From RYN-230 sp963814645 (GTDB taxonomy: Bacteria; Actinomycetota; Actinomycetes; Streptosporangiales; Streptosporangiaceae): a stretch of DNA of 64,000 bases. The position numbers and the translations under genes are program-made. The notes under the pieces were generated by a model. That model worked only from the letters and a program-made list of their open reading frames with translations, was not told where the DNA came from and did not search any database. Each line of letters opens with the position of its first letter. Position 1 is the first letter of the stretch. The DNA is taken from assembly GCA_963814645.1 (NCBI GenBank), contig CAWFDX010000004.1, positions 124,001 through 188,000 on the forward strand, written 5' to 3'. Shown piece by piece: positions 1-7,936 of this stretch.

Positions 1-20
1 TGCTCGCTGCGGCTTGCGGG

Positions 21-716
21 TCAGCTGGCCGCCTGGCGGCGGGCGACCTGCATCCGCCACCGGGGTGGTCCGTCCTGCACGGCGGTGAACTGGTACCCGC
101 CCGGGATGAGCCCGCTGATCTCCCGCCATACCGGGTCCAGGTCTGTGCCGGACTGGAGTTCGACCTGCTCGCCGCGGCGCATCCGCAGCAGCCGGTCCAC
201 GGCCGCGGCGACCGCCTGGCCCGGGGGGAGCGCGTCGAGATCGACCACCGGCCCCTCGGTGAGCGGGTACCACTCGTGCCGGTGCCCGCCCAGCGCCGCG
301 GTTCCCGGCACGCCCTGCTGCACAGCGCGCCCCGGCGCCAGCAGGCTCTCCTCGGCCAGCAAGTGACGCTCAAGCTGGGCGACGAAATCGCGGGCGGCGA
401 TGGCGACCTGCCCGGGAGACATCGGCTGCTCTCCGGCCGCTGCCCGGGCCAGCAGCTCAGCAGCCGAACGCAGCCGGGCATGGTCTCTGGCCAGCCCGGC
501 CACTTCCCGCGCCGGGGCCGCGGGAAACAGCAGCGTCTCCTCGTCAGACGCCTGGCGCAGCACCTCGGCCTGGGCGTAGCCGGCCAGCGCCGCCAGTTCC
601 ACACCGGGCCACCCGCCATCTGCGATCGCGGCCATTAGTTCCTCAGTGCGCGCCGCAACCTGTGACAGCAGCAGCACGTGCTCCTCGGTCAGCGTCAGCG
701 GCGAGCGTACGGTCAA
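21..716 (-). CDS. Hemerythrin-DUF2249 fusion protein
   Basis: A cytoplasmic di-iron type protein of 231 residues. Residues about 8-130 form a hemerythrin (HHE) four-helix domain with candidate metal ligands H13, E60, H79, H118 and E122/123. Residues about 155-228 are a DUF2249 domain (begins VDLDALPPGQA, ends near WRMQVARR). HHE proteins bind O2 or NO, or handle iron; HHE-DUF2249 fusions are common in nitric-oxide and low-oxygen gene sets (family knowledge). The start is a TTG that overlaps the stop of an 18-codon ORF beginning with ATG at 769, which has a good AGGAG site. Either that ORF is a coupled leader peptide, or one missing base separates the true N-terminus from the body. An AT-rich palindrome lies just upstream (787-807). 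Confidence 0.8.
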   Translation of the reverse strand: MTVRSPLTLTEEHVLLLSQVAARTEELMAAIADGGWPGVELAALAGYAQAEVLRQASDEETLLFPAAPAREVAGLARDHARLRSAAELLARAAAGEQPMSPGQVAIAARDFVAQLERHLLAEESLLAPGRAVQQGVPGTAALGGHRHEWYPLTEGPVVDLDALPPGQAVAAAVDRLLRMRRGEQVELQSGTDLDPVWREISGLIPGGYQFTAVQDGPPRWRMQVARRQAAS

Positions 717-769
717 GCCAGCATTTCCAGGGGCTGCCCGCGCCTTGGTATCAGGGTCACCTCAGTCAT
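713..769 (-). other. Short leader ORF before HHE-DUF2249 gene
   Basis: ATG at 767-769 with an AGGAG motif a few bases upstream opens an 18-residue ORF (MTEVTLIPRRGQPLEMLA) whose TGA overlaps the TTG start of the hemerythrin gene in the sequence TTGA. It could be a translationally coupled leader, or the real N-terminus cut off by an indel. I cannot tell which from sequence alone. Confidence 0.4.
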
Positions 770-786
770 GACACACTCCTCACCTC

Positions 787-807
787 ATTGTCACTAAGAC
801 AATAGTA
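787..807. promoter_or_regulatory. AT-rich nested palindromes, candidate operator
   Basis: Two inverted repeats overlap here: ATTGTC-N5-GACAAT (787-803) and CACTA-N6-TAGTA (792-807, four inner base pairs exact). They sit about 20 bp before the ATG at 769 of the minus-strand hemerythrin gene, in an AT-rich island within very GC-rich DNA. The 5-N6-5 layout recurs before other redox genes in the window. Confidence 0.5.
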
Positions 808-1057
808 AAAATGATTCGTGCGCCTTGTCAATGGGCGGGTACTGGAACCAGGCCAGGGTGGCCCCTCGATGGCAGCCGGCACGGCGGTGATCGCGCAGCC
901 GGGGAAACCGTCGTCTGCGGGGCCCCTCCCGCTGGGCGCGGAAGCCCCGGTCCGCCCGCTGCTGGCCCTCGCATGGCGCTGGCTGCCGGGCACCCGACGG
1001 ATGCTGGCCCCGCATTGCGCAGTCGGCTGCGTTGGTGCCAGGGGCCAGATCGTCCGA

Positions 1058-1085
1058 TTTTACCAATTACGCTAGTATATAAGCG
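1058..1085 (+). promoter_or_regulatory. AT-rich promoter island before HHE gene
   Basis: The sequence around 1058-1085 drops sharply in GC and carries GCTAGTATATAA plus the inverted ends CGCT-N8-AGCG (1070-1085). It lies about 45 bases before the ATG of the hemerythrin gene at 1129. CTAG tetramers are rare in such DNA and recur in other promoter islands of this window. Confidence 0.4.
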
Positions 1086-1128
1086 ACGAGGGTTGTGGCC
1101 GAGGCCGGGGCTGGAGAGGAGCGGTGAG

Positions 1129-1611
1129 ATGACCGTCACGCCGAACGCCCGGTCAGCACGGGCCCGGGCGGCGCTCATAGCCCGTCACGCTGAACTGCAG
1201 GGGGTGCTGGACCACTGGGCTGGCGTGCTGGCCGGCGCGGTGGACAGCGGCGGCCGGGTCCGCCCGGCGCGGAACCTGCTGCGCGCCTTCCTCACCGACG
1301 AGGTGTTGCCGCATGCTCGCGCCGAAGAGCGCACGCTGTACCGGGCAGCCAGGCGTGACCCGGACGCCAGCCTGCTGGTGCAGGCGCTGATCAGCGAGCA
1401 CCGGATCCTGGCATCGATGGCCGGCAGGCTGGGTGAGCCGGGGTCGCCGGCTGCCACCGCCGCGCAGGCCGCGGCGATTAGCGCCGTGTTCGCCAGCCAC
1501 GTGGACAAGGAGGACTCCCTGCTGCTACCCGCTCTGGAGCGTTCCGGCACCGACCTGGCCGCCCTCCTGGCCCGGGAATCCCGCCTTGCGGGCGGCCAGC
1601 GCGCGGCATGA
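1129..1611 (+). CDS. Hemerythrin (HHE) domain protein
   Basis: A 160-residue single-domain hemerythrin-like protein. The HHE pattern is visible as ARHAEL near the N-terminus, HARAEERTLY, SEHRIL and FASHVDKEDSLLLPAL, giving His/Glu ligands for a di-iron site. The closest relative in the window is the HHE protein at 34567-35043 (shared HAxAEERTLYRAA and KE-D-LLLPAL blocks). The start was chosen at ATG 1129 because GAGGAG lies 7 bases upstream; the frame stays open further upstream, but that part looks non-coding. The AT-rich stretch TTTTACCAATTACGCTAGTATATAAG at about 1058-1083 is the likely promoter. A remnant of an Rv1733c-family gene overlaps its stop codon. Confidence 0.8.
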   Translation: MTVTPNARSARARAALIARHAELQGVLDHWAGVLAGAVDSGGRVRPARNLLRAFLTDEVLPHARAEERTLYRAARRDPDASLLVQALISEHRILASMAGRLGEPGSPAATAAQAAAISAVFASHVDKEDSLLLPALERSGTDLAALLARESRLAGGQRAA

Positions 1612-1862
1612 TGCGCCGCTTGCGGGCGGGAACGACCGTCATGGTGCGGACCGACCGGTCCGGCAAGCTGGAGGGAGCCCCGGTGCGGCGCGCGGGGCGT
1701 GACCATATGGGAGGCTTTCGCGGCACTGGCGGCTGCTGCGCTTGCCGCTGCCGCCGTGGCGATCACCGGGTTCCTCCCCGCCGGGCCCTGGACCGGCGCC
1801 GGCTTGCCGCCTGGGATGCCGGGTCGTTACCAGCCGGCCCGCAACGGACTGGCCGGCTGTGA
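1608..1862 (+). pseudogene. Decayed C-terminus of Rv1733c-family protein
   Basis: The frame starting at 1608 shows AGTTVMVRTDRSGKLEGAPV and later LAAWDAG. These match the end of the intact protein at 5205-5810 (AGSTVMVWIDRPGRLTGAPV ... MAAWDADW). Between them the transmembrane stretch is readable only in the next frame (ALAAAALAAAAVAIT, from about 1720). The N-terminal half is missing and at least two frameshifts are present. This is a fragment left from a duplicated copy, joined to the stop of the HHE gene. Confidence 0.65.
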
Positions 1863-2057
1863 GGAATGCGAGCACCCGGCGCGGTGGCCCTCGCTGACCA
1901 CCGCCCCGCACTCCTCGCAGACCAGGCACGCCCAGCAGGCCGGGTCGCCGCCGTCCTCGGCCTGCCCGGATCCGGCCGGGGATCGTGCCTGGCTTGCCGC
2001 CCGCAGGGGATCGGCGGCAGGTTCGCTCCGCCCCCGCGGGGCCTGGTCGCTGGTCAT
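1827..2057 (-). CDS. Small Cys-rich protein, possible zinc ribbon
   Basis: A 76-residue ORF starts at ATG 2057 with a clear GGAGGG ribosome site 6-8 bases upstream. The middle holds CWACLVCEECG and a later C (GHRAGC), so four or five cysteines could hold a metal. I do not recognise the family. The C-terminal end overlaps the opposite-strand Rv1733c remnant, which weakens the case slightly. It lies downstream of the DUF2249/DUF59 pair, in the same direction. Confidence 0.45.
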   Translation of the reverse strand: MTSDQAPRGRSEPAADPLRAASQARSPAGSGQAEDGGDPACWACLVCEECGAVVSEGHRAGCSHSSQPASPLRAGW

Positions 2058-2145
2058 CTCTGTCCCTCCATGAACCAGGGAGATTCTCTAGCGCCTGCCA
2101 GAATAACGGCTGCCGGCCGGCGGCGCCGCCCTCTGGCGGGCACGT

Positions 2146-2440
2146 TCACATGACGCGGAAGCCGAGCGCCGAGGCCGCGCCCTCGTCCATCATCGACGGG
2201 TCCCACGGCGGGTCCCACACGACACGGACATCGACGGGAAGTTCCCCGGCCGCTCCGCACGGCTGCCTTCGCTTCTTCCGGCAGGCTTTCCGAGACCGGG
2301 CAGCCGGGGGTGGTCATCGTCATCTCCACGACGAGGACGCCATCGTCGATGCGCACGCCGTAGACCAGGCCGAGCGAAACCACATCCAGGTACAGCTCCG
2401 GGTCGTAGACGCCGGCGAGCGCGTTCCACGCCGCGCTCAC
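2146..2440 (-). CDS. DUF59 (MIP18-type) Fe-S assembly protein, frameshifted
   Basis: A metal-sulfur cluster assembly factor of the MIP18/DUF59 family, likely helping to mature Fe-S proteins. The N-terminal part reads WNALAGVYDPELYLDVVSLG and TTPGCPVSESLPEEAKAAV. The C-terminal part, VDVRVVWDPPWDPSMMDEG, lies in another frame, so a one-base shift occurs near 2255-2275. The complete paralogue at 49629-50000 shows the expected continuous protein. The likely start is GTG 2440. It follows the DUF2249 gene directly; the same two genes occur together again at 49629-50218. The invariant Cys of TTPGCP is present. Confidence 0.75.
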
Positions 2441-2483
2441 CGGGTCGTCCGGCTCGGGACGCCTGGCCCGGAACCGGGCGTGC

Positions 2484-2705
2484 TCACGGCTGCCGCCGGA
2501 AGGTGACCTGCCAGTCACCATCGCCCAGGTCGGCGGCGTCGTAGCTGAACCCCTGCGAGCCGAGCACGCCCTCGAGCGGGACCGGCTCGAACGGCGCCAG
2601 CACGACCAGTTCCTCGCCGTCGGCCAGGGCCGCCACCGCGGCCATGATCGTGTCGAACGGCTCACCGCCGGCCGCGATGATCGGCCGCGCGTCCACAGTC
2701 GCCAC
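2484..2705 (-). CDS. DUF2249 domain protein
   Basis: A 73-residue stand-alone DUF2249 domain. Key features are PIIAAGGEPFDTIMAAV, the LVVLAPFEPVPL strand and the end WQVTFRR. The function of DUF2249 is not established; it accompanies hemerythrin, NnrS and denitrification genes in many bacteria (family knowledge). The start is GTG 2705 with AGGAGG 6-7 bases upstream. The next gene (DUF59) follows at once, so the two are probably co-translated. A perfect TCTAG-N6-CTAGA palindrome lies 44 bases upstream of the start. Confidence 0.75.
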   Translation of the reverse strand: MATVDARPIIAAGGEPFDTIMAAVAALADGEELVVLAPFEPVPLEGVLGSQGFSYDAADLGDGDWQVTFRRQP

Positions 2706-2748
2706 GCTGCACCTCCTCCCCGGCCGCCAGCGGCCGGGACAAGTTACT

Positions 2749-2764
2749 TCTAGCAGACACTAGA
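2749..2764. promoter_or_regulatory. TCTAG-N6-CTAGA palindrome, candidate operator
   Basis: A perfect inverted repeat with 5-bp arms (6 bp with the flanking T/A) and a 6-bp spacer (CAGACA), in an AT-rich island 44 bases before the DUF2249 start. The identical arms recur at 9359-9374 and 44034-44049. Roughly 300 bp here (2765-3076) separate it from the divergent NDH-2 gene; I see no gene in that stretch. Confidence 0.6.
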
Positions 2765-3033
2765 AAAATATCACACAGCAGGCACGGCGCCTGGCATGCC
2801 TGCAGCCAGGCCGGCAACCGGGGACCGGGAAGGTCCGCCGGGCCGCCCGGATCAAGCTCGTCCCGGTTCGCCGTCGTTGGCGTCCTGGTTCGTGCGCGTG
2901 TGCCCGTTCCGGCGGCGGCCCGGGCCGCCCCTGGCGCTGGCGGCCCGCGCCATCCTCGCCGTGCGCGCCGCGCCTGCCCTGCTGGCGGGTGTCCTGCGTG
3001 CGGAGGGCTTGCGCCGACGCCTCTGCGCGAAAT

Positions 3034-3060
3034 ATTTACATAAATTTAGTTTTAACTAGT
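3034..3060 (+). promoter_or_regulatory. AT-rich promoter island before NDH-2
   Basis: Positions 3031-3060 are almost free of G and C and include ATTTA-CA-TAAAT and TAGTT-TT-AACTA (3047-3058), both perfect inverted repeats. It ends about 17 bases before the chosen ATG of the NADH dehydrogenase gene, so it may overlap the core promoter. Confidence 0.45.
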
Positions 3061-3076
3061 GATGCTGGAGGAAGTG

Positions 3077-4459
3077 ATGGATGGTCGGCCACGGATCCTG
3101 ATCGTCGGCGGCGGTTACGGCGGCATGCACACCGCGCTGCGCCTGGAACGGCTGCTGCACCCGGGCGAGGCGACGGTGACGGTAGCCGACTCGCGGTCCT
3201 ACATGACCTACCAGCCGCTGCTCGCCGAGGCGGCCGCCGGCAACCTGGAGCCCCGGCATGTGGTGGTCCCGCTGCGCGGCGTCCTGCGCCGCACCCAGGT
3301 CATCAAGGCAGCGGTCAGCTCCATCGACCACGGGAGCCGGGTCGCCTACCTCACCGCCGGCGACGGCGCCGAAACGCCCCTCCGCTACGACGTGCTGGTG
3401 CTGGCGCCGGGATCGGTCTCCCGGGTGCTGCCGATCCCCGGCCTGGCCGAGACCGGGATCGGGTTCAAGACCATCGGCGAGGCCATCCACCTGCGCAACC
3501 ACGTGCTCGGCCGGCTCGACGCCGCGGCGTCGGCCAGCTCGGCCGAGGCTCGCCAGGCCGCGCTGACGTTCGTGTTCACCGGCGGCGGCTACGCCGGGGT
3601 GGAGGCGCTGGCCGAACTGCAGGACATGGCCTTCGACGCGTGCGCCCGCTATCCCGAGCTCAGCCACCGGGAGATGCGCTGGATCCTGGTGGAGGCGGCG
3701 GACCGGATCCTGCCCGAGGTCAGCCCGGCGATGGCGGACTACACCGCCGCCCTGCTGCGCCGCCGGCACATCGAGGTCCGGCTGCGGACCCGGCTGACCT
3801 CCGCCGAAGGCGGCCGGATACGGCTCGATGACGGCGCTGAGTTCCCCGCCGGGACCCTGGTGTGGACGGCCGGGGTTGCTCCCAGCCCGCTGGCCAGGAA
3901 CGCGGGCCTGCCTACGGATGCCAGCGGCCGGGTCATCGTCAGCGAGTTCCTCGCGGTCGACGGCGCCGACGGCGCGTGGGCTCTGGGCGACTGCGCCGCC
4001 GTCCCGGACCTGGCCGCCGGTAACGGGTCGTTGTGCGCGCCGACCGCCCAGCACGCCTACCGGCAGGCCCGCCGGCTGGCCGGCAACATCGCCGCGGTGC
4101 TGCGCGGCGGCACGCCGCGCCCCTACCGGCACGCCTCCGCCGGGTCGGTGGCCAGCCTGGGCCTGTACCGCGGCGTCGCGGAGGTCTACGGGCTGCGGAT
4201 GCGGGGCTTCCCCGCCTGGATGACCCACCGCACCTACCACCTGCTGAAGCTGCCGACGATGAACCGGCGGCTGCGCGTGGTCTCGGACTGGACGCTGGCG
4301 CTGCTGTTCCCGCGCGAGGTCGTCTCCCTCGACGTGCTGGAGCACCCGCGCCAGGACTTCCAGGCCGCGCTGCGCGTCATCGCCACCGGGCCGCCCCATG
4401 AGACGTCATTCCCGGGTCAGGAAGAGAAAGAAGATGACCATCATGCTTACCATCGGTGA
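3077..4459 (+). CDS. ndh: Type II NADH dehydrogenase (NDH-2)
   Basis: A membrane-associated FAD enzyme that passes electrons from NADH to quinone without pumping protons. The N-terminal FAD-binding motif is ILIVGGGYGGMHTA. A second dinucleotide site for NADH is FVFTGGGYAGVEA, and the flavin-contacting motif ALGDCAAVPD lies in the C-terminal third. The length of about 460 residues fits the family. ATG 3077 was chosen because GGAGGAA sits 4-5 bases upstream; GTG 3059 is an alternative. The last 26 bases overlap the next gene. An AT-rich palindrome-bearing promoter precedes it. NDH-2 is typically favoured when the proton-pumping complex is limiting. Confidence 0.88.
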   Translation: MDGRPRILIVGGGYGGMHTALRLERLLHPGEATVTVADSRSYMTYQPLLAEAAAGNLEPRHVVVPLRGVLRRTQVIKAAVSSIDHGSRVAYLTAGDGAETPLRYDVLVLAPGSVSRVLPIPGLAETGIGFKTIGEAIHLRNHVLGRLDAAASASSAEARQAALTFVFTGGGYAGVEALAELQDMAFDACARYPELSHREMRWILVEAADRILPEVSPAMADYTAALLRRRHIEVRLRTRLTSAEGGRIRLDDGAEFPAGTLVWTAGVAPSPLARNAGLPTDASGRVIVSEFLAVDGADGAWALGDCAAVPDLAAGNGSLCAPTAQHAYRQARRLAGNIAAVLRGGTPRPYRHASAGSVASLGLYRGVAEVYGLRMRGFPAWMTHRTYHLLKLPTMNRRLRVVSDWTLALLFPREVVSLDVLEHPRQDFQAALRVIATGPPHETSFPGQEEKEDDHHAYHR

Positions 4460-4799
4460 GCAGCAAGAACTCCGCCAGGTCGAGCAGGAACTGCGGGATG
4501 CCGACCGCGGGTTCGCTTGGCGGCTGACCCTGCTTCAGGGCATGCTGCGCTGGGCCCGCCCGGGCCGGCAGGCGTACCTGCTGGTCCTGGCCGTGCTGGC
4601 GGCGGCGCTGCTGCGGCTCGTCGCGGCGGCAGGGCGGCTGCTGATGGCGGTTGCCGAGGGGGCGATGCTGATGGAACCGGCCGCCCTGATGGCTCTCGGC
4701 GGCACGGCCTGGCCGGGCTGGGAGTCCGGGCAGGCGCCTGGTCACGGCACCAGCCCGGCGCAGGACCGGCCGCAGTCCGAGGGCACGGACCTGCCATGA
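4434..4799 (+). CDS. DUF3040 small membrane protein
   Basis: A 121-residue protein with the N-terminal helix LTIGEQQELRQVEQELRDAD typical of actinobacterial DUF3040 proteins, followed by one hydrophobic segment (YLLVLAVLAAALLRLVAAA, about residues 62-82) and a polar tail. The role is unknown. The start is ATG 4434 with AGGAAG 9 bases upstream. It overlaps the end of ndh by 26 bases and overlaps the next gene by ATGA, which points to an operon ndh / DUF3040 / Rieske. Confidence 0.7.
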   Translation: MTIMLTIGEQQELRQVEQELRDADRGFAWRLTLLQGMLRWARPGRQAYLLVLAVLAAALLRLVAAAGRLLMAVAEGAMLMEPAALMALGGTAWPGWESGQAPGHGTSPAQDRPQSEGTDLP

Positions 4800-5162
4800 G
4801 CACGCCGGGAAGCACGGACGGCTGGGTTCGCGCGTGCCGCCTGGCCGACCTCGGCGAGGATCGAGCCGGTGCACGTAGAGGTCGGCCAGTGCCCGGTGTG
4901 CCTGGTTCGTACCGGCGGAGCGGTGTACGCGCTGCGCGACGAGTGCACCCATCAGGCCGTGCCGCTGTCGGAAGGTGAGGTGGCCGGCGGCGCGATCGAG
5001 TGCTGGCTGCACGGCTCCCGCTTCGACCTGGCGACCGGCCGGGTGCTCTCACCTCCGGCAACCCGGCCGGTCACCGTCTACGGCGTCAGGACCGACGGCG
5101 AGGACGTTTTCGTGCACCTGGGCACGGACGGGAAGGGCGAGCGCGACCGGATGCCGGGCTGA
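4796..5162 (+). CDS. Rieske [2Fe-2S] ferredoxin, frameshifted
   Basis: A small soluble Rieske ferredoxin similar to the ferredoxin subunits of non-haem iron oxygenases. The cluster ligands are CTH and CWLH, separated by the usual gap. The N-terminus MSTPGSTDGWVRACRLADLG is in one frame and the rest (from VHVEVGQCPVCLVRTGG) in another. A single extra G near 4867 explains the break. ATG 4796 overlaps the stop of the DUF3040 gene. It may be an electron carrier for a partner enzyme that is not evident nearby. Confidence 0.75.
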
Positions 5163-5204
5163 CGCCCGGCGGACGCCCTGCCACTGAGTGCGTGGAAGTG
5201 AGTG

Positions 5205-5810
5205 ATGGTGATGGAACCACAGGCTGGGGGCGGGATGCCGCTGGCGATGAGGGCCCGCAGGCTGTGGCCGGACCGCAATCCGCTGCGGCGGGCCGCCGAC
5301 CGGGTCGAGTTCGCCATCGCCGCACTGCTGCTCGTGGCGTTCCTGGCCGGCGTGCCGCTGACCGCGCTGACCGCGGCCCGGTGGGCGGCGGCATCCGGGC
5401 TCCGCGCCGAGCGGGCCCAGGCCGGGTGGCACCAGGTGCCGGCGGTCCTGCTGCACGACGCGCCCACGCCGCCCGGCGGCCTGTCCTTCCCGGTGCCGTG
5501 GCCGCAGGTGCTGGCCCGGTGGGCCAGCCCGGCCGGGCCGCGCACCGGGAAGATCGACGCCCCGCCGGGCGCAAAAGCCGGCAGTACCGTGATGGTCTGG
5601 ATCGACCGGCCGGGCAGGCTGACCGGGGCGCCCGTTGCTGCCGACGTGGCCGGCCGGGTGCTGCTGGCCGCCATGGCGGCACCTGTCGCGCTATCGGTCA
5701 TGCTGCTGGTCCTCTGGGCCTACGCCGGCATCTTCCTGGACTGGCGCCGGATGGCTGCCTGGGACGCCGACTGGGCGGTGACCGAGCCGCAGTGGACCGA
5801 GCGGCACTAA
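5205..5810 (+). CDS. Rv1733c-family two-TM membrane protein
   Basis: A 201-residue protein with two transmembrane helices (about residues 36-58 and 150-178) around an outer domain that includes AGSTVMVWIDRPGRLTGAPV. The end carries the family's Trp-rich signature (DWRRMAAWDADW ... TEPQW). In Mycobacterium tuberculosis Rv1733c belongs to the DosR dormancy regulon (known); function is unknown. The start ATG 5205 has GGAAG 6 bases upstream; GTG 5202 is possible. A broken copy lies at 1608-1862. No frameshift is seen here. Confidence 0.7.
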   Translation: MVMEPQAGGGMPLAMRARRLWPDRNPLRRAADRVEFAIAALLLVAFLAGVPLTALTAARWAAASGLRAERAQAGWHQVPAVLLHDAPTPPGGLSFPVPWPQVLARWASPAGPRTGKIDAPPGAKAGSTVMVWIDRPGRLTGAPVAADVAGRVLLAAMAAPVALSVMLLVLWAYAGIFLDWRRMAAWDADWAVTEPQWTERH

Positions 5811-5830
5811 TCAGAATCGGCGTCGCAGGA

Positions 5831-6623
5831 CATGGAGGCAGTGATAGTGATGGGGTAACTTACGCGCTGCTGAGTCATCAGCTCGCGGCCGCGCCGGCCG
5901 CCAACACCGAGGGCCCGGTGCAGGTCGGCGAGCTTGCCTGGGCCTGCTGCTGTCCGCGGTCATCGGGCTGGAGCGGGAGGTCAGGCAGAAGAGCGCCGGG
6001 CTGCGCACGCACACCCTGGCCGGGGTGGGCGCCGCCCTGTTCATGCTGGTCAGCAAGTACGGGTTCAGCGACGTGCTGCGCACCGGCCAGGTGGTCGTGG
6101 ACCCGTCCCGGGTGGCCGCCCAGATCGTCACCGGCATCGGGTTCCTCGGGGCGGGGCTGATCTTCGTCCGCCGCGACTCGGTGCACGGCCTGACCACCGC
6201 CGCGTCGGTCTGGGTGACCGCGGCGGTCGGCGCGGCGGCCGGGGCCGCTGCCGCTGCTCGCGGTCGCGGCCACCGTGGCGTACCTGATCGTCGCCCTTGC
6301 CTTCCAGTCACGTCTCCCGGCGGCTGCCGCGTTCCGGTACCGCGATCTCGCTGCTGCGGGTCCGCTATCTGGACGGGCACGGCGTTCCTGCGCCGCGTCC
6401 TCCAGGTCGCCACCGCGTGCGGCTTCGTGGTCGACGAGCTGGCCACCGGGCCAGCGGCGCGGACGACGGGCACCAGCCCGGTGCAGCGAACGGGCAGCGC
6501 ATGGTCGAGGTCGTGCTGCACGTGCACGGAACGGGATCGGTGAACGACCTGGCGACCCGGCTGTCCGAGCTGCCCGGCGTGCGCGCGGTGACCGCCGAGG
6601 ACGCCAACGCGACCGGCAGGTTA
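5831..6623 (+). pseudogene. MgtC/SapB-family membrane protein, multiply frameshifted
   Basis: Fragments in several frames rebuild an MgtC-type protein: LGLLLSAVIGLEREVRQKSA, GLRTHTLAGVGAALF, VTGIGFLGAGLIF and LTTAASVWVTAAVG, then a C-terminal ACT-like part (VEVVLHVHGTGSVNDLATRL). Frame changes are needed near 5940, 6240, 6380-6400 and 6490, so about four indels in under 800 bases. MgtC proteins help survival at low Mg2+ or in acid (family knowledge). The start is uncertain (GTG 5918 is possible). Whether this is a dead gene or poor consensus cannot be decided here. Its 3' end runs into the converging cobalamin adenosyltransferase gene. Confidence 0.6.
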
Positions 6624-6626
6624 GCG

Positions 6627-7184
6627 CTAATCGTGGCTGGCGGGCTCCTCCGCATCGCCAGCGGCGTGCCGGGCCAGGACGAACAGCAGGTCCGACAGCC
6701 GGTTGAGGTAACGCAGCACCTCATCGCCGACCGGACGGCCGCAGGCCCGGGCACGGACCGCGTGGCGCTCGGCGCGGCGGACCACGGCGCGGCCGAGGTC
6801 GAGCATCGCGCCGGATTGCGTGGCGCCGGGCACCACGAACACCGGGCGCAGCGGCCGTTCGGCAACCAGGTCGTCGATCAGCTGCTCGACGTCGGCGGTC
6901 ATCTCTGCGGTGACCAGGGAGACCCCGGCGACCAGGCGGCGGCGCTGCCGCGGGCTGGCCGCCAGGTCCGCGGCGGCCGCGAAGAGCTGCCGTTGCAGCC
7001 GGAGCACCGTCTCCGACAGCCGCGGCTCCAGGCCGGCGGCACGCGCCGCGCCCAGCGCGGCGACCGCCTCGTCGATGTCGCCGTACGCGTCGACCAGCTC
7101 GTCGCCCTTGGATACCCGGCCGCCGTGCAGCAGCCCGGTGGTGCCGTCATCCCCGGTCTTGGTGTAGATCCGGCTCCTGGTCAT
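6627..7184 (-). CDS. cobO-like (pduO type): Cob(I)alamin adenosyltransferase, PduO type
   Basis: Transfers the adenosyl group of ATP to cob(I)alamin to make adenosylcobalamin. The 185-residue protein begins MTRSRIYTKTGDDGTTGLL, the ATP-binding N-terminus of PduO-type enzymes. It contains ERHAVRARACGRP and RYLNRLSDLLFVLAR, the family's conserved C-terminal helices. ATG 7184 was chosen by homology; the frame is open upstream and runs into the preceding reductase gene, with which it appears to be co-transcribed. Low-potential electrons for cobalamin reduction could come from that reductase (inference). Confidence 0.85.
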   Translation of the reverse strand: MTRSRIYTKTGDDGTTGLLHGGRVSKGDELVDAYGDIDEAVAALGAARAAGLEPRLSETVLRLQRQLFAAAADLAASPRQRRRLVAGVSLVTAEMTADVEQLIDDLVAERPLRPVFVVPGATQSGAMLDLGRAVVRRAERHAVRARACGRPVGDEVLRYLNRLSDLLFVLARHAAGDAEEPASHD

Positions 7185-7936
7185 GAGCGTGCTCCGTGGG
7201 CGGCGCTGCGCGGCTCCCCACGGCCGCGGCTCGGTGAAGAACTCCTCGGTGTGCACCCGGCCGGGCCTGGCTCCGCAGGCGCGGGCGGCTGCCGCGCACG
7301 CGGTCACGAACCCGGGCGCTCCGGCGATGTAGACCCGCCAGCCGGACAGGTCGGGGAACCAGCCGCCGAGGATCACCGGGATCCGCCCGGCCGGCGGCGG
7401 GCCGTCCGCCCGGGTCAGCGTGCGCAGGTAGCGGAACTCCGGGGTGGCGGCGCTGCCAGTCGCGGAACCGCTCGTCGTCGATCAGGTCCCGCTGCGTGCG
7501 GGCGGAGAAGAACAGGACGACCGGGGTGACGCGTGCGGTGCCGGAGCGCCGCCTCGGCCAGGGCGCGCACCGGGGCCAGCCCGGATCCGCCCGCGAGGAA
7601 CAGCACCGGGCCGGGCTCGCCGGGCGCGGCGGTGAACGAGCCGTACGGCCCGGACAGCAGCACCCGGTCGCCGGGGCGGAGCACGTCATGAACCCAGCCG
7701 GATAGCTGGCCGCCGGGTACCCGGGTGACCAGCAGGCTGATCAGGCCATCACGGCGCGGCGCGTTCGCGATCGAGTAGGAGCGGACCACGAGCTCAGCGC
7801 CCGGGTCGCCGAGCAGCACGTACTGGCCTGGCTGGTAGCGCAGCGGCGGCCCGGCCGGGCGCAGCAGCAGCTCGGCGATCACCGGGGTCCGCCGCCGCTT
7901 GGCCGCCACCGTGAACTCGGCATCTTCGGCTATCAC
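7185..7936 (-). CDS. Ferredoxin/flavodoxin-type NAD(P)H reductase, frameshifted
   Basis: An FAD-binding oxidoreductase of the ferredoxin-NADP reductase superfamily. The FAD motif RSYSIANAP and the NAD(P) motif VLFLAGGSGLAPVRAL are in the first frame. VVLFFSARTQRDLIDDERFR follows in a second frame, and FPDLSGWRVYIAGAPGFV with the C-terminal EEFFTEP in a third. Two or more indels (about 7370-7540) therefore interrupt it. No plant-type [2Fe-2S] motif is visible. GTG 7936 overlaps the stop of the AlkA gene upstream. The exact C-terminal end is uncertain because the third frame continues into the adenosyltransferase. Confidence 0.7.

Noticed and set aside
2796..3059. 87-codon plus-strand ORF before ndh
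   Set aside because: Composition is GC-driven, it runs into the AT-rich promoter of ndh, and there is no ribosome site or similarity.
3056..4399. Long minus-strand ORF of 447 codons opposite ndh
   Set aside because: It is the antisense of the clearly conserved NDH-2 gene; high GC produces long open frames without stops. No recognisable domain.
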